From: Axinella damicornis
Taxonomy: Eukaryota > Porifera > Demospongiae > Axinellida > Axinellidae
Length of the DNA stretch: 64,000 nucleotides
Direction: 5' to 3'
Assembly (NCBI GenBank): GCA_963931865.1
Contig: OZ007508.1
Span: 2,532,324-2,596,323, forward strand
Notes under the pieces: model-generated
What the model saw: only the letters and a program-made list of their open reading frames with translations
Told to the model about the DNA's origin: nothing
Databases searched by the model: none
Shown: positions 23,101 to 35,170 of the stretch, piece after piece
Position numbering within the stretch: the stretch's first letter is position 1
Layout: the number at the start of each line of letters is the position of its first letter
Translations under genes and position numbers: made by a program

Positions 23101-24011
23101 AGACTTTGCAACTGATTGTGACCCTTCTTCCTACATCAGGGTCACCCATCTGAAAGAACTGCCCGACCACTTTGGCAGAATCACCTCCAAGTATACCAGA
23201 AATTACCGCTGCTCCACGTGGCCCTGCTACATTCCATACTACCTGCACCACCGGCACAGTCTCCTTCCTTCCTCCATTGCAGTTCTGCCACCAGAACACT
23301 GCAGGACAAGACCACCTTCGGTTTGCAAAGGCAAAGATCGCCCAGGCAGTAGCAAGACTGAGATATGTGCAGATGTGGCTTCAGATGACAGCGAAACTAG
23401 CAGCACAAAGATTGGCTCATCCGCAAACAACACTAGCAAATTTCAATCAGCATTGAGGTTTAATCATGGAAGCCAAAATACTACGCTCCCTGTGAATGTG
23501 CCAGCATGCAGCAGCAAGGAACAAAAGCTACCGAGCTTGACTCACACGAGTGGAGTTTGCACTCAGGCACAAGGGGTTGGGCTACACTCAAACTCAACTA
23601 CACACCTGCATGGACAACAGTCACCAACCACTACTAGCTATCAGGATTGGAGGCTTCCAAAGATTGTGAACAGTGGTGCTCCTGAGGGGGATGGTATGGA
23701 GTGTGTGGAGGTGTCCCCACTCTCCCACCGGTTGTCTCCCTCGGGCTCCCGTGTCCCACACCGCCTGGGACTGAGGTTCAAGTCTGAGGCACATGCAAGG
23801 TGAGTAGTGTTAACTTTAGTCCACCTCATGGCTAATCTTATAATAGTACTGCTGCGTACCTAACTGTGGTGACACGTATACTTTTACCACAACGATGCGG
23901 TGCAGGTACCACGTCCTCTACCCAGACAGCGTGCCAGATCTGAGAGACTCAAGACAGTCAGCTAAGAAGCATTTCTTCTTCGGCTACCATGCTTCTGTAT
24001 TCAGAGGGTGA
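20198..24011 (+). CDS. Eight-exon gene, 569-aa protein, possible cilium/sperm-tail protein
   Basis: The model has exons 20198-20340, 20859-21014, 21485-21553, 21639-21671, 21736-21853, 22634-22979, 23061-23799 and 23906-24011 (TGA). All junctions are GT-AG, phases match, and the sum is 1710 nt. Intron 6 (81 bp, a TCTA-type microsatellite) is a multiple of three, so read-through would also stay open. The protein is hydrophilic, without signal peptide or membrane segment. It has short aromatic/glycine motifs (RPSYGKGN, SRSHRHYGTG, YHAPNQPYS), a long low-complexity middle, and the C-terminus KKHFFFGYHASVFRG. Similar short motifs and an ending near KHQFYGHNSYYF occur in C7orf31/SPMIP4 (590 aa), a sperm microtubule inner protein, as I remember it. 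That link is weak and the function should be treated as unknown. The gene model itself is strong. Confidence 0.75.
21960..22250. mobile_element. Foldback MITE in intron 5 of the 569-aa gene
   Basis: The ends tcctcaagggggtgacact and its complement bracket a second inverted match, gtcagagctgcgaccggg against cccggtcgcagctctgac. The interior repeats 'gtcaagcggtcaa'-type motifs. A relative with ends gggctgcgactggggt lies at about 27350-27600. Confidence 0.75.
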
Positions 24012-25012
24012 GACCAAGCACGATCAATGGATTGTTATGAAGTGGAGCAATGCTGATTCTCAGATCTTCTTTTTGTATCCTGAAATTCATATTTATAACC
24101 AGTACTCAGAGATTTAGTTTGGTCTCCATAATAATAATTATGTAAACTCACACTTCTGGCTAATGACCTGAAGTGTGACACAATAATATTAGTGCACAGG
24201 CAGAATGTATGTGGGAGTCAGGGTATCCCCCTCGGTATAATATAATTATATACTGGTGACTTTAATTGGCTAGAAAAGGGCATGCATGAGCGTCAAAAGT
24301 TGACAGGTCTGTAAACGGAACCTATAGCTGGAAGGTATACAACTCATGCGTTAATTATAGCTCGAGTTATAATAATTATGATGAATTTCTTATTGCATGC
24401 TTGTAGTTAGCCTAATTATAGGTAAAACCTGGCCATGCAGGAGTCCGAGTGAGGTTACGTAGCTATTCAATTTCCTACTAGCTACAATCATGGGTTGATT
24501 ACAATTAAAATTTAAACACCTTACTAAAAATAGTTACAGTCAACGTACTAAAACACTATTACCAGCATGCAGCCAGTAACATGAGAACATACATCAATGG
24601 TAGCTTTGTTCCCAGGCAAACCCCACTGCCAGTTTTTCACCACGGCTGCTACATGTACGTATATGCATCAGTGTAGTGGTGGATAGACAGCAAAAAATTT
24701 GTTCATTATTTTGGGGGTCAATTATTAGTGCATCACATTATTATGACGCATAATGATTATGCTTTGATTTACTCAACCTGGTGCAGGAGTATTGGCTTAC
24801 TCAGCTTACTTACACTGAGCTTGATCCCAAAACACACTATAAGACATCTTGCGACCACACATCTCTGCAGTACACACTGACAGTACAACATTACACCAAG
24901 GAATCTGAAACCTGTCGACTAAACGCAAGGTACAAACACATGCCAACGTATCATGTATGCATCAGGAGGACATGCATTGTCAGCAACAGTAGTCGCTGCC
25001 TTGCTGGTGATT
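24012..25012. other. Convergent intergenic spacer
   Basis: This separates the 3' ends of the plus-strand 569-aa gene and minus-strand NUP37. It is AT-rich. An open plus-strand frame at 24781-25089 with a fair acceptor and donor around 24787-24929 could not be joined to any gene, and its 3' part lies opposite the last NUP37 exon. Confidence 0.5.
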
Positions 25013-28000
25013 TCAAGTCTCCACACTCCACAGTTCCACACAGCGGTCACTGCCCACCGCCAGCACGGGTAGCCTCGTGTGCCAACTGAGGCCGTTGGCT
25101 ACTGGAAGGTCACATGAGATTGGAACCTGATGGAGTCAAGTGATTTTTGTAGTACTTTGTCACAGTTTGAAATCACGTGACCGTGATCACATATGAAATT
25201 GTGCCAGCTAAGGTTCTTGGGAATCAAGATAGACACCTGCTGTCAAGTAACCACTACATGTACCAATAATGGTGTCACGGAGGTTTCAGCTTCATGATAC
25301 CAGGAGCGTATAATTATATGAGCTGCCAAAGGCGGCGAAGGAATGTCAAACTAGTATAGACATGTTATGATCCCTCATGCCTCACGGTCATACCTTATAT
25401 GGAAGGCCTTTGTGGTACTGCACAAACGTCAATTTGTCTTTACGTAATGGCCTCTTGCCGTATAAGGTAAAAAAGTTTGGGATGCGTGAATACCTGCTAC
25501 TTCTGCTAGGGCGGGCATGGTGAGTTTGACGCTCCTTCACCGCCTTCGGTGGCTCATGCGCTCCTGATGATACCACTTTCAGACCTTGGGAGATATGCTC
25601 TTCAGTAGCACAGAAGGTGGGGCAGCAGGGGGAGTGGATAACATGGGTTTGGGTTATGAATGTAATTAATCTGGGTCCAGCTTGTACAAAGGGTGCAGGT
25701 ACCAGGTGAGCTAGTTTGTTTTTACCTTCTGGTGGCCAGTGTGGTGAACTTTGACCTGTACTGCATAGCCAATTGTGGCAAACACACTATCACTTTGAGC
25801 ACACCACCTACAGGTGCATTGAGATCAGTGACAGGTAATCAAGAGACCGTAGTGGGATAAATTGAAATTCCTGGTTTCTGTTACTTGGCAACCTCTTTGT
25901 ACCCGTACCCATGCAGACATGCAGGCTGCATTTCTTTCTATACTTACAGAGTTTATGACCTCCGATTTTGTTATTGAACCTCATACCAACGAAACTCCCC
26001 AGAAACTCAGTTGAGCCTCTCTGGTCTAAGTTCACCATCCTAGCTCTGAGAGAGACCCGCAACAAAAGACTGGCAGTTATTACACTGCCATAATGATTTG
26101 TGACTAATAGGCGAAATGGGAGTAGGCAAGATGGCACTAACCCGGAAATAATACTTTAAGCGCTCATAATTCCAGCACTAACTCGTTCATACGTTTGCGT
26201 CACTGCAAGACAGTAATCGAAATACTCATAATGTTCATACACCTTTCCTGAGTACTTAAACATTACTTACATACGCGGACTGAGGTTCTCACCAACCTGA
26301 ACTTCACAGCGGCTCTGTGGTGAGCTGTCTTCACCTCTTGGGGTTGGCTGCCAGGAGAGAGAACAAGGTGCTGCGATACAACATCCCAACCACTTGTAGC
26401 AATTCCAGTGGGTATAACTGGCATTACCATGGCAACGGCTAGCTCCTAGTGCTGCCATTCCACCTTAATTTCTAGATTGCTCTGTCCACTGCTACTACAC
26501 CCTAGTGTGTACCAACAGCTCATACCGGTGACACTTGACAACATTCCCTATGTGCTGAGTCAGCAGTCTTGATTTTGGGTAAGTAAAATCATGTTCGTCC
26601 ATTACCAATAATATTATTACATAGGAAGAGTGCAGCCGCTTGATAGCCTCCCAAGACTCACATCTGGTCACTGCTTGGCAAGGACTTTCCATTTATAGCC
26701 ATCGCCGACATCGGTGTGAAGTTGAATGTATACATTGGGCAAGGATTGTAATATATTACACAACATGCTGGCTGACTCAGCACAGATGAGAAAACCTGCC
26801 AAGCGGACGTCACTATGCCCTTTTCTACCGATTCCACATCTGTGTACGTGAGGTGAGGTAAGTGAGGTGAGACTATAATCCGAGACCCAGCAATGGTAAA
26901 ACTTGAATACCCAGCAAACTTGAGTACGACTTTATTTGACCTGATTAAGTGATCTTGAAAAGTGTGATAAAGGTTTGAATGGCACAAAAGATCAACACAC
27001 AACCTGTTAACACAGTAGCTGGACATTGCGCCAGCCCACTCCTCAGCTTCAAAGCTGGGAAGGTAATTCATGTCTGGCAGCTGTTCTCCTGTCCTTCCAC
27101 CTGCCCACTCTGTGTCACAGACACAGCTGTAGTACAATGTTGCCCTTTGTGTGTTTCCTGGTACAGCTTTCTAACAATGGATTGAATTACAGGAAAGAAT
27201 TCCTATTTCAGGTTTGCAACAGGAAAGAAAGTAGGATAATTCCTTTGAAGTTCCGATAGCTGGCCAACACAGTGGGATGACTCTTTATCCTACAGAGTGT
27301 AAGCCTCAATCGTACGCTATAATATTGTGCATAGTCAGGCGGCACTAGGGGTGGTCACTCCATTATGCTCTGTACTTAGGGCTGCGACTGGGGTCACTGC
27401 TTGTGACCGTCCAAAAATTGCCTGACCATGCTGCTAAACTACCGGTGACCCTGTGACCGTCGCAAAACTCTACCACGAGTGTGTGACTTCTTGGTTGTAT
27501 ACGGAGTAATATTGTATTCCACACCTGTCAACACCTACATCTGCCGTATACGGGGTCACAATCCCGGTTGCAGCCCTAAGTACGAGTGACCATCCCTTGA
27601 GGCCCAGGCAATTATAGCATCAATTACTCGAGTCAATAGAAACAACATCAACGTCGATTTCTTAGTCGGGTTCCTGTGGATTGATCGTCTCATTCCCTCC
27701 CTGATCTAGAACTGTGGACAGCTGCTGAGCCGCTACTACCAGGTCACTAGACTCAGTGCTGGTGCTCAGAACAACTGGCAGCTCCAACTGACGAGCAGTA
27801 CATGTGCATTATTCCAGTGCGACTGCCCGATTATTCTTCCACATGCTCGCATGCTGCATGTGCACACTCAATGATCGTGATCTTGCGGTGAAATGATGTA
27901 TCGATACAGGTATCAAGTCGGCTACTAGATAGACCTATACACGTATGCATTGTAATATTACTGTCCCAGCACAAGGTAGCTAGTCATTGTCGCTATTAAT

Positions 28001-30186
28001 TGCAATGATTTAATTGTGATCAGAAATGTGTCAATGCTATATACTGCATGAACTGGTCGGTTATTCATTTCATCACAGATACCATTCAAAGCCACCGCAA
28101 AAGAACTGATATTGAAGCAGTATCATAATGCACACACTATTCCAATATTTTATGATGTAATCATGGTGGGTATTAATTAGAAGCCCCACTTACAAACTAC
28201 ACACAAGTTAAATGAACAACATAATGCAAACACATTATGGACAGGCTTCATACAAAAGAGTTGGTAATCAATTCAATTATCCAGTTATAGAGCTGCCTGT
28301 TGCTCCCCCTCACAGAAGGCTCTTCCTCAAAGGAAACCATCACACACATGAATGCACATCGCCCGCCCACACATGCCTACATTTGTTAGTATGCATGTAC
28401 GTACCCACACACCCTCCACATGGTTTCCATGTTGCCTGTCTCCATACTTCTTCCTGGTCAATTTATCCCATGCATTAATTACAGCTGCTCCTACGCACAT
28501 AGCCTCAGCCCCATGTACATGTAGGCTCTCTCGTAAAAGAAGGTGGGGAGAGGGGGCCGTGGGGGAGGAGAGGGGAGGGGGGGGGGGGGGGGGGGGTGAA
28601 GCCTGGGACAGAGGCTGTCTACTACACACCTACATGCACACTCATTCCTGACCTCTACCATGCATATGCTTCCTTCTAATGTACTGCATATAATTATCTC
28701 TGTGAAGAGGCGTAGGCGTGTATGCATACACTATAGCTGTAAGTAGTGTGTGTACATGTATATATATACAGTGCATATGGTGGGCTAAATGGTTGTCTAA
28801 TACATGATGCTGATATGTACACACCTAATGTGTTACAGAGATAATGAGGTGTTGAGGAATAAGAGAACTGTAGTTCATACGTCATCACCAAGTGTCACCA
28901 TGACAACATGATCTGGTACTTGATTAGAATATGAACATTTCAGCAAAGTAGTTCAGAGCTAAAAATCACTTATGCCCTGGCAACTCGGGCACACATATTA
29001 CCCATGCACCATGCACAAAGAGGCCATGCTATGTCAAAGATGCTTTTCTGGCTGAATTAAGCTCATGCATAATTCTAGGTTGGTCCTAATCTACATGTAA
29101 TCGCCATAGCAACCCTGTCAATTACAACACTGTTACTAAATAAGTGACATTATGTAATTGCCCATTAACGATTTTTCACTGGAGGTCTCTTTTAGCTTAT
29201 GGATGTACCACTAAAGGAGGAGCCCACCCGACTCCAACCAAGGTTTTTCAAGGGGCCAATTAAGCCAGCAGTCACATTACATCGGCCGAGTGCTGAAACC
29301 CGCCCACCTCTCCCTGCCCTGCCCTTTCAGCTGACGAATAACCTACATGTAAGTCCCAAGGACATTGCCAGATGTGACATCACAAGATCAAAGTCTCATG
29401 CTGGAACTATCCGCCTACATCTACGAGAGTGTTAATACAGAGCCATTCCTCGTATTCACACAAAATACACACGCACACACATGTACATAGAGTCACATGT
29501 ACATTGTACACACCACATACCTAGACTTGGCAATGTCCCAGAGGCACCAGTTGCCATTAGCAACCCCCCCAACCTTCAGGCTGTTGGTGGGCGCCCAGTC
29601 TACAGCCATGAGCGGGGGACTGGGGGCATCTAGGCTCATGATGGGAGTGGCAGTGGTGATGTCATAGAAACGAACACGGCCACCATTCTCAGCTACCAGC
29701 AGCTGCAGGAGAGACACACACACTTATGTGTGTCGGCTTTCTATTTTAGTTAACAAAAAAATTGCAAAGTGGCAGCATGGAGCAAAGTTGACTTCGGCAA
29801 AGATTGAAGGCTCAGGACTACTTTCGTTGCTTTATGTTCCCGTGTGGGAGAGCCTGCATGGGAATGAGGCTACACTGCAGAGTAAAGGTGACAGAGATTG
29901 AAGGCTACAAGAGCAGTGAACCAACGTTAGCAGCAATGCTTGGCCTTTGCTGTCACAAATAAAGAGTTACATAGAACATGTCACTTGGAGCAACAATACT
30001 CCTCTCCATGTTATCACTTCCCCTCCTTACTCTGACCTCCCTCTCCTCTCCCCCCTCTTCACTCCTCTCCCCTCTCCTCTCCTCACCCCTCATCACTCCT
30101 CTCCCCCTTCCTCACTCCTCTCCCCCCACCTCACTCCTCTCCCCCCTCCTCACCCCTCATCACCTCTCCTCACCCCCCACTTCACT

Positions 30187-30217
<31 letters not shown>

Positions 30218-33200
30218 TCACCCCTCATCACCTCTCCTCATTCCTCCCCCCCCCCCCCCCCCCCCCCCACCTTCAAAGGGTCCTGAGGGTGCCATCGTAC
30301 ACTCATGCCCGGGGAGCCCAGTCGGAACTCGGACCGCAACTGACCTACATTCAGGTCCCATAGCCGACACACCCAGTCAGCTGTCGGCAGGATAGGTAAA
30401 TACTTTTATCAAAGGATAAAAGGACCAGGAAGTCTTTGCGTTATCTGCTGCAGCATGTGCAACTACATGACTGTACCGCTTCACATTAGGCTAAAACATC
30501 TAGCAGTTAAGGGCTTACACTTCCTGTTTGGTTGCTAAATGTGGCTCTCTGATTGGTCATAGCTGTTAACAGCACAGTCAAAAAGGTCACAGTGACTCAC
30601 CTCCCACGCTGGCTAGGAGGGTTGGATCAGTAGGGTGGCAGGCAAGGCCATTGATGTTGCTTCCGTGACCTTCCAACCTCTGTTAGTAGGATGGAAGATA
30701 AAAATACCAATACTGACCTAAGGCATAGCTTATCCTTTCACCAAAGAATACAACGCCTAAAAGATCTCTTCCCAATGAATTTTAGATCCAGGGCAAAGGG
30801 CCAACCAAAACTCTGTGCTAACACCCAGATCAATCCCCTGAGACCTCCCAGTTCATAGTCCATAGGGTCACAAATTTCACCATAGAGCATTGGTGGCATA
30901 ATGGATTGTCTTGGGTAAAAATTGCAAGTTGGCAGCCAGTGTTTCCCCCAAAAGGGGGGGTACCGGGGTGCTCCCCCCTTTCCTGGTCTAATATCCTTTG
31001 ATGTCCCATTTTGATCCAGTCATATCTTTGGCTCCCCCCCCCCCTTCCTTTCTTGTCAGCTTTGGGGGATTTTATATACACTGTGGCAGGGTGCTGCAAC
31101 CCCCATGGTCTGGATCAGTTCATTGAGGTAAGAAGAGGCTAGTTGTTTAATTAAAACTCTTTAGGGCCCAAATTCTTTCTCTAGGTCATTTTCAATCTAT
31201 AGAACACTTAAACATACCCTCATTTCTGTTCCCTGGCGTTGCTGGGCTCGAAACTGCTCACACAGGTAATTTCAGCTATACTAAGCATATACGTGACTTA
31301 ACCACACCCACCAATTGACGAGCTTGCAATCAAGCCCCCCGAGAAATGCCAACCTGCCGTAGCTAAAAAACGGACCATGAACACTGGAAATGGAGGGCCT
31401 ACAAGGCAAGACAGCTACTTTCTAAGTCCATTTACGCCAAAAAGTGCAGAATTGGCCCTCCTAGTGCCGACCAAGACCTATCTATCGCGGAGCCCAGACA
31501 CGGCCATGCTGTTTGCACCCTCCAGGTGCACCCACCCACCTCGCCCTGTCCCGTCCTATCTGCTGTCGCAGAACCTATCTCCCAAGGACATTGCCGGATG
31601 TGACATCATGAAGCTGAAAGTCTCACATTGCAGATATGCAACGTTAGGTCTTAAAGGGTTAATTAACTTAAAGAGCTGTCATGGCCACATTTCATGAATA
31701 CTGTGTGGGGGATTCTTCACCAAGTTGGCAGAACTGAGAGAGATACTCGTGATGGTTTGAGTTTGTCCGAGAACAAGAACAAACAGAAGGTAAGCAGTGA
31801 AAGCAACTGTTTGTCAGTTTCATGTTACTCAAGTGGTGTGTGATTTTCAGTCCACAACCATAAGGAATTGATACATGTAGGCAACTCAACAGGGGAATGC
31901 CAGCCTCGCTCCCAGGCCAGGTGTAGAAGGCCTGGGAACGAGGCTAAGGGAATGCTGCTGCCGAACATTCTGTTTGTTTCCAACATCAAACAGTAATGGG
32001 TATAGCTGAATGCTGTACCAATACACATACATTTTTGTCCTTTAGAACTGTTTTCTTATGACAGAATGTATGTGTATTTGTACACCATTCAGCTATATAC
32101 AGTGTTTGATGTATCGATTAGTACACAGCCAAAAAACTCACAAAACAAAAGAAATGACATCATCTCTAGATCAGGACCCATGTGATCGAACACGCAAATA
32201 TCTTGATGCACTCTAATTTGCATACAACAACTGCTTGTGGAACACTCACCTCGGATGTTGTGTCATTGAAATCAGAAGAGAAGACCTTGATCTTGTGATC
32301 AGACCCGGCAGCACAAAAACTACAATGACCAGAAACAAGTATTGTTCAGTTCACATTTGATTTGATACCCCAGGAATACCACATCTCTAATACAAAAGGT
32401 TTTCATGCTGGTCCTGGCATCATCACCAGACCATGAAGTTCAAGCTGTGATCAGTATCGTAGTACTCAGATTGCTATGGAAACCACTTAAGAAGCTCCAA
32501 CAGAGCCTCTACTGTCTCATTCCCACAATTTCCCAGACCAGATTCTGAGCACTTGCAGTTTGCAGGCAGTCCAAATATGGAGGTGGGAAGGGCCTGGAAA
32601 TGAGGCTATCATAAACTTGTCACTGACTCAACCAACTAACCAACCCCAGTGCGGATAGCTTCCAGCATCACACACCTGCTCAAGAGCGCATGATGACATC
32701 ATTGTTTTTAAACAATGATGTCATGATGCGCTCTTGCCTGCTGCATAGCAAACTGCAAGTGGTCAGAATTTGGTCTGAGAGTGAGACAGTCAAAGAAATT
32801 GGCCAAGTGGCAATCTCAGTATTACAGACTCTCTTTAGTCTCATTCCCAGGTCACATGGGAACGAAGCTACAAGACCCTCGGATACTAGCACTGCACTGG
32901 AGTTGGTTTGGGTCTGGGACCAAGCACTAAAGTCTAAACCAGGATAGCTTACTGCAGTTTCACACTGTCTTCTCCATCGTACGCAGCTGCTGGTGACCAA
33001 GAGATGTGTGTCACTCGGCCACTGCCACTGGCGCTGTAGAGGACATCAAGCACCTGGTCAAACTCTAGAGACTGTAGCAAGCTGCAGCCGGACTGCAGAG
33101 TGGGTTCCTGAATTGTAAGTGTGTGGGCGAAGAGCTGGCATTGATACATGTGCCTGCACGAAAGACAAATGAAAGATGACCTCCCGCCTGTTTTAGTGCT

Positions 33201-33346
33201 AGGCCTACCTTCAAGTTGCAGGCTTTGATGGTAACCTGCGAACTTCCTCCTATCGCCAACAAGCTGCATGATCGCTGGTACGGGGAGAATTCCACGCTGT
33301 GAACCACTCCTTTGCCAATCTTCAGCGAGATGTGGTTCGCTGCCAT
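25013..33346 (-). CDS. NUP37: Nucleoporin NUP37 (WD40 beta-propeller)
   Basis: NUP37 is a peripheral subunit of the Nup107-160 (Y) complex of the nuclear pore. The exons are 33209-33346, 32953-33134, 32250-32319, 30601-30679, 30271-30380, 29521-29702, 25394-25670 and 25013-25126. With these, the phases agree and the sum is 1152 nt (383 aa). Matches to human NUP37 run along the chain: LEGHGSNINGLACHP, RLWDLN, SPGMSVRWHP, LLVAENGGRVRFYD, NSLKVGGVANGNWCLWDI, NGLSWHTRLPVLAVGSD. The human protein has 326 aa; the excess is almost all in exon 7, whose upstream boundary is uncertain. Exon 7 contains the homologous RYSRIPNFF and FVQYHKG region, and an alternative acceptor at 25563 would not fit the phase of exon 6. 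The donor of exon 5 leads directly into a G run. The introns carry repeats. Confidence 0.88.
27350..27602. mobile_element. Foldback MITE in NUP37 intron 6
   Basis: The ends ggggtggtcactcc and gagtgaccatccc, with inner arms gtacttagggctgcgactgg and its imperfect complement, form a hairpin of about 250 bp. It resembles the element at 21960-22250. Confidence 0.65.
29270..29425 (+). repeat. Dispersed repeat, copy 1 (NUP37 intron 6)
   Basis: A block containing cccaaggacattgcc and gatgtgacatca recurs in the same orientation at about 31500-31650. The shared reading frame (SPKDIARCDI here, SPKDIAGCDI there) is open in both, so it may be a decayed coding remnant, but no family is recognised. Confidence 0.55.
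29990..30270. repeat. Pyrimidine-rich low-complexity tract in NUP37 intron 5
   Basis: Irregular repeats of ctcctctccccc and tcctcacccctcatcac end in two C runs of about 28 (30187-30214) and 22 (30247-30268). On the coding strand, intron 5 therefore begins GTG followed by a long G run. Confidence 0.9.
31500..31650 (+). repeat. Dispersed repeat, copy 2 (NUP37 intron 3)
   Basis: This is the partner of the block at 29270-29425, with conserved tcccaaggacattgccgg and gatgtgacatcatgaa. Confidence 0.55.
31902..31946. repeat. Foldback repeat, 'gcctcgttcccagg' family
   Basis: cagcctcgctcccaggcc and ggcctgggaacgaggcta form a compact hairpin in NUP37 intron 3. Confidence 0.75.
32682..32740. repeat. Near-perfect hairpin in NUP37 intron 2
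   Basis: Arms of about 26 bp, caagagcgcatgatgacatc and its complement, join through a tttttaaa centre. The arms also contain an octamer-like gatgacatca. It is probably a tiny MITE. Confidence 0.75.
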
Positions 33347-33690
33347 GCTTGCGGGGATATCCCTGTCGTTAATTAATTTTTAATTAGAATTACAGTGGTG
33401 CGCGTAAGCGAGGCTAATGAATGTTATTAGCCGAGTGCCAAAAGTCAAAGAAGTGCGGAAATAGCTACTCTAGTCTGTGACGAAACCAGCGTAGCCGTAG
33501 GTAGCTTTTCGTGGTGTAAAAATAGCACTGTAAGTGTGAACAGAGTGATCCAGAGCTTGTACTTACGTTTAACCCGGGGGTGTTGACAAAGGCCTTTCCA
33601 TAGCTTCAGCTCCTCCCGAGCAGTGACCGAGGAGTCGGAAGAAGGAGAGGAGAGAGCCGAAAGTGGTGAGCGTTGGTATAATATGGTTCT
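33347..33690. promoter_or_regulatory. NUP37 upstream region with possible divergent first exon
   Basis: This region is relatively rich in CpG. On the plus strand a purine-rich stretch (gaggagtcggaagaaggaga) is followed by a good splice donor, agtg|gtgagc, near 33667. That would suit an untranslated first exon of a divergent transcript, but no downstream coding exon can be tied to it. Confidence 0.35.
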
Positions 33691-34744
33691 ATGATTATTG
33701 GATGATCCGTGTCGTAACTTGTGAGAGTTGCCCTGTTCAATTCACCCCCGAGGTGCTTGTCGGGGTAGTATAGCCGGCTGTGGATGTAGTTGTGGTGTGA
33801 ACGTGTCCGTTGTGTCTGTTCTCTGGTTACTTTCGTGTGCCGTGTGGTTTAGTAGTGTGGCTGCGAGGAATGAGCTACTACCTTCCAGTGGTGTGCGGCA
33901 TAATTTGCAAGGCCTGGGGTACCTACATGTACAATAATCAATCAATCAATCAAAATTTTATGTCATTTGCATAAAAGCAACCAGCCTGGGGAGGCTTACA
34001 AGACAGGGTATTGAAGAAAATATACATTTGAGATGTACAGCAAAGACACCAGTCCCAAGCCAAATAACACAGTTTCAATTATGTATGGTAGAACACTGGG
34101 TCCTGCTACATCGAGCTCAACCACGGCCACCTTACTAGCAAGCACACCCCCATGGTACAGTCGTTACGTGATTCCTTGGGGTCACAATAGTAGCTCTGTT
34201 TCAAGATTGTTTTGCCCCTGACTTTTGATCTCTCTAGCTTGTGCCAAATTATATCATTGAGAGATTGAAGATGTCATTTACTGATGACGGACATATTGAT
34301 AGAGGGGGGCTAGCTTTCATGTGCAATACTTAGTTTTCTATTCAGGAACATTCTGCTGAAATCAATGTTATAGTTTTGGAACGATAGTCGTTTGAAGTTC
34401 TAGTTGAATTCCTGTTGTTGCTCACCCGTACTTGCGGGACAGTTGTTACTCATGACATCATCTTTTGCACAAATCTTGCGGTGACTGAGTACCTCTCATT
34501 ATATCCGTTGTGCAAGAGCACATAGCAGTGTATATGGCATGCAGTTCATTACGACCTTGATCAGCAACCTCCGTCCCACAAGGAGTGAGGCCATGCAGTG
34601 ATTGAAACGGCCTGTTTTGGAGCCATGGGCTACCCTAGGTGTACCCAGTGGTAGGTTCCTTGTACGGTCCCATGTCTTGTGGAGTTGAATCACACTACAG
34701 GATTTGTGATAATTTCTAGTATTAACCTTCAAATCTCAGGTCAA

Positions 34745-35170
34745 AGTAGAGGGTGCATGGTGTGAGGAGTGCATGGTGTGAGTGGTGCTTGATGTGAGGG
34801 GTGTGGTGCAATGGTGTGAGGGGTGCATGGTGTGAGTGGTGCTTGATGTGAGGGGTGTATGGTGGGTGTGGTGCAATGGTGTGAGGCGTGCATGGTGTGA
34901 GGGGTGCATGGTGTGAGTGGTGCTTGATGTGAGGGGTGTATGGTGGGTGTGGTGTGAGGGGTGCATGGTGTGAAGGGTGCATGGTGTGAGTGGTGTTTGA
35001 TGTGAGGGGTGTATGGTGGGTGTGGTGCAATGGTGTGAAGGGTGCATGGTGTGAAGGGTGCATGGTGTGAGTGGTGTTTGATGTGAGGGGTGTATGGTGG
35101 GTGTGGTGCAATGGTGTGAAGGGTGCATGGTGTGAAGGGTGCTTGATGTGAGGGGTGCATGGTGTGTGTG
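34745..35170. repeat. Minisatellite, gtgcatggtgtgagggg family
   Basis: Higher-order repeats of short units (ggtgcatggtgtga, gtgtatggtgggtgtgg, tgcttgatgtgagg) give long accidental open frames on the minus strand rich in His, Thr and Pro. These frames follow the repeat and are not taken as genes. Confidence 0.9.

Noticed and set aside
24781..25089. 102-codon plus-strand frame with splice-like ends
   Set aside because: The upstream plus gene ends properly at 24011, no partner exon was found, and the 3' part is antisense to the well-supported last NUP37 exon.
29947..30363. Proline/serine-rich plus-strand frame of 138 codons
   Set aside because: It is a translation of the pyrimidine-rich tract in NUP37 intron 5 and runs antisense to NUP37 exon 5.
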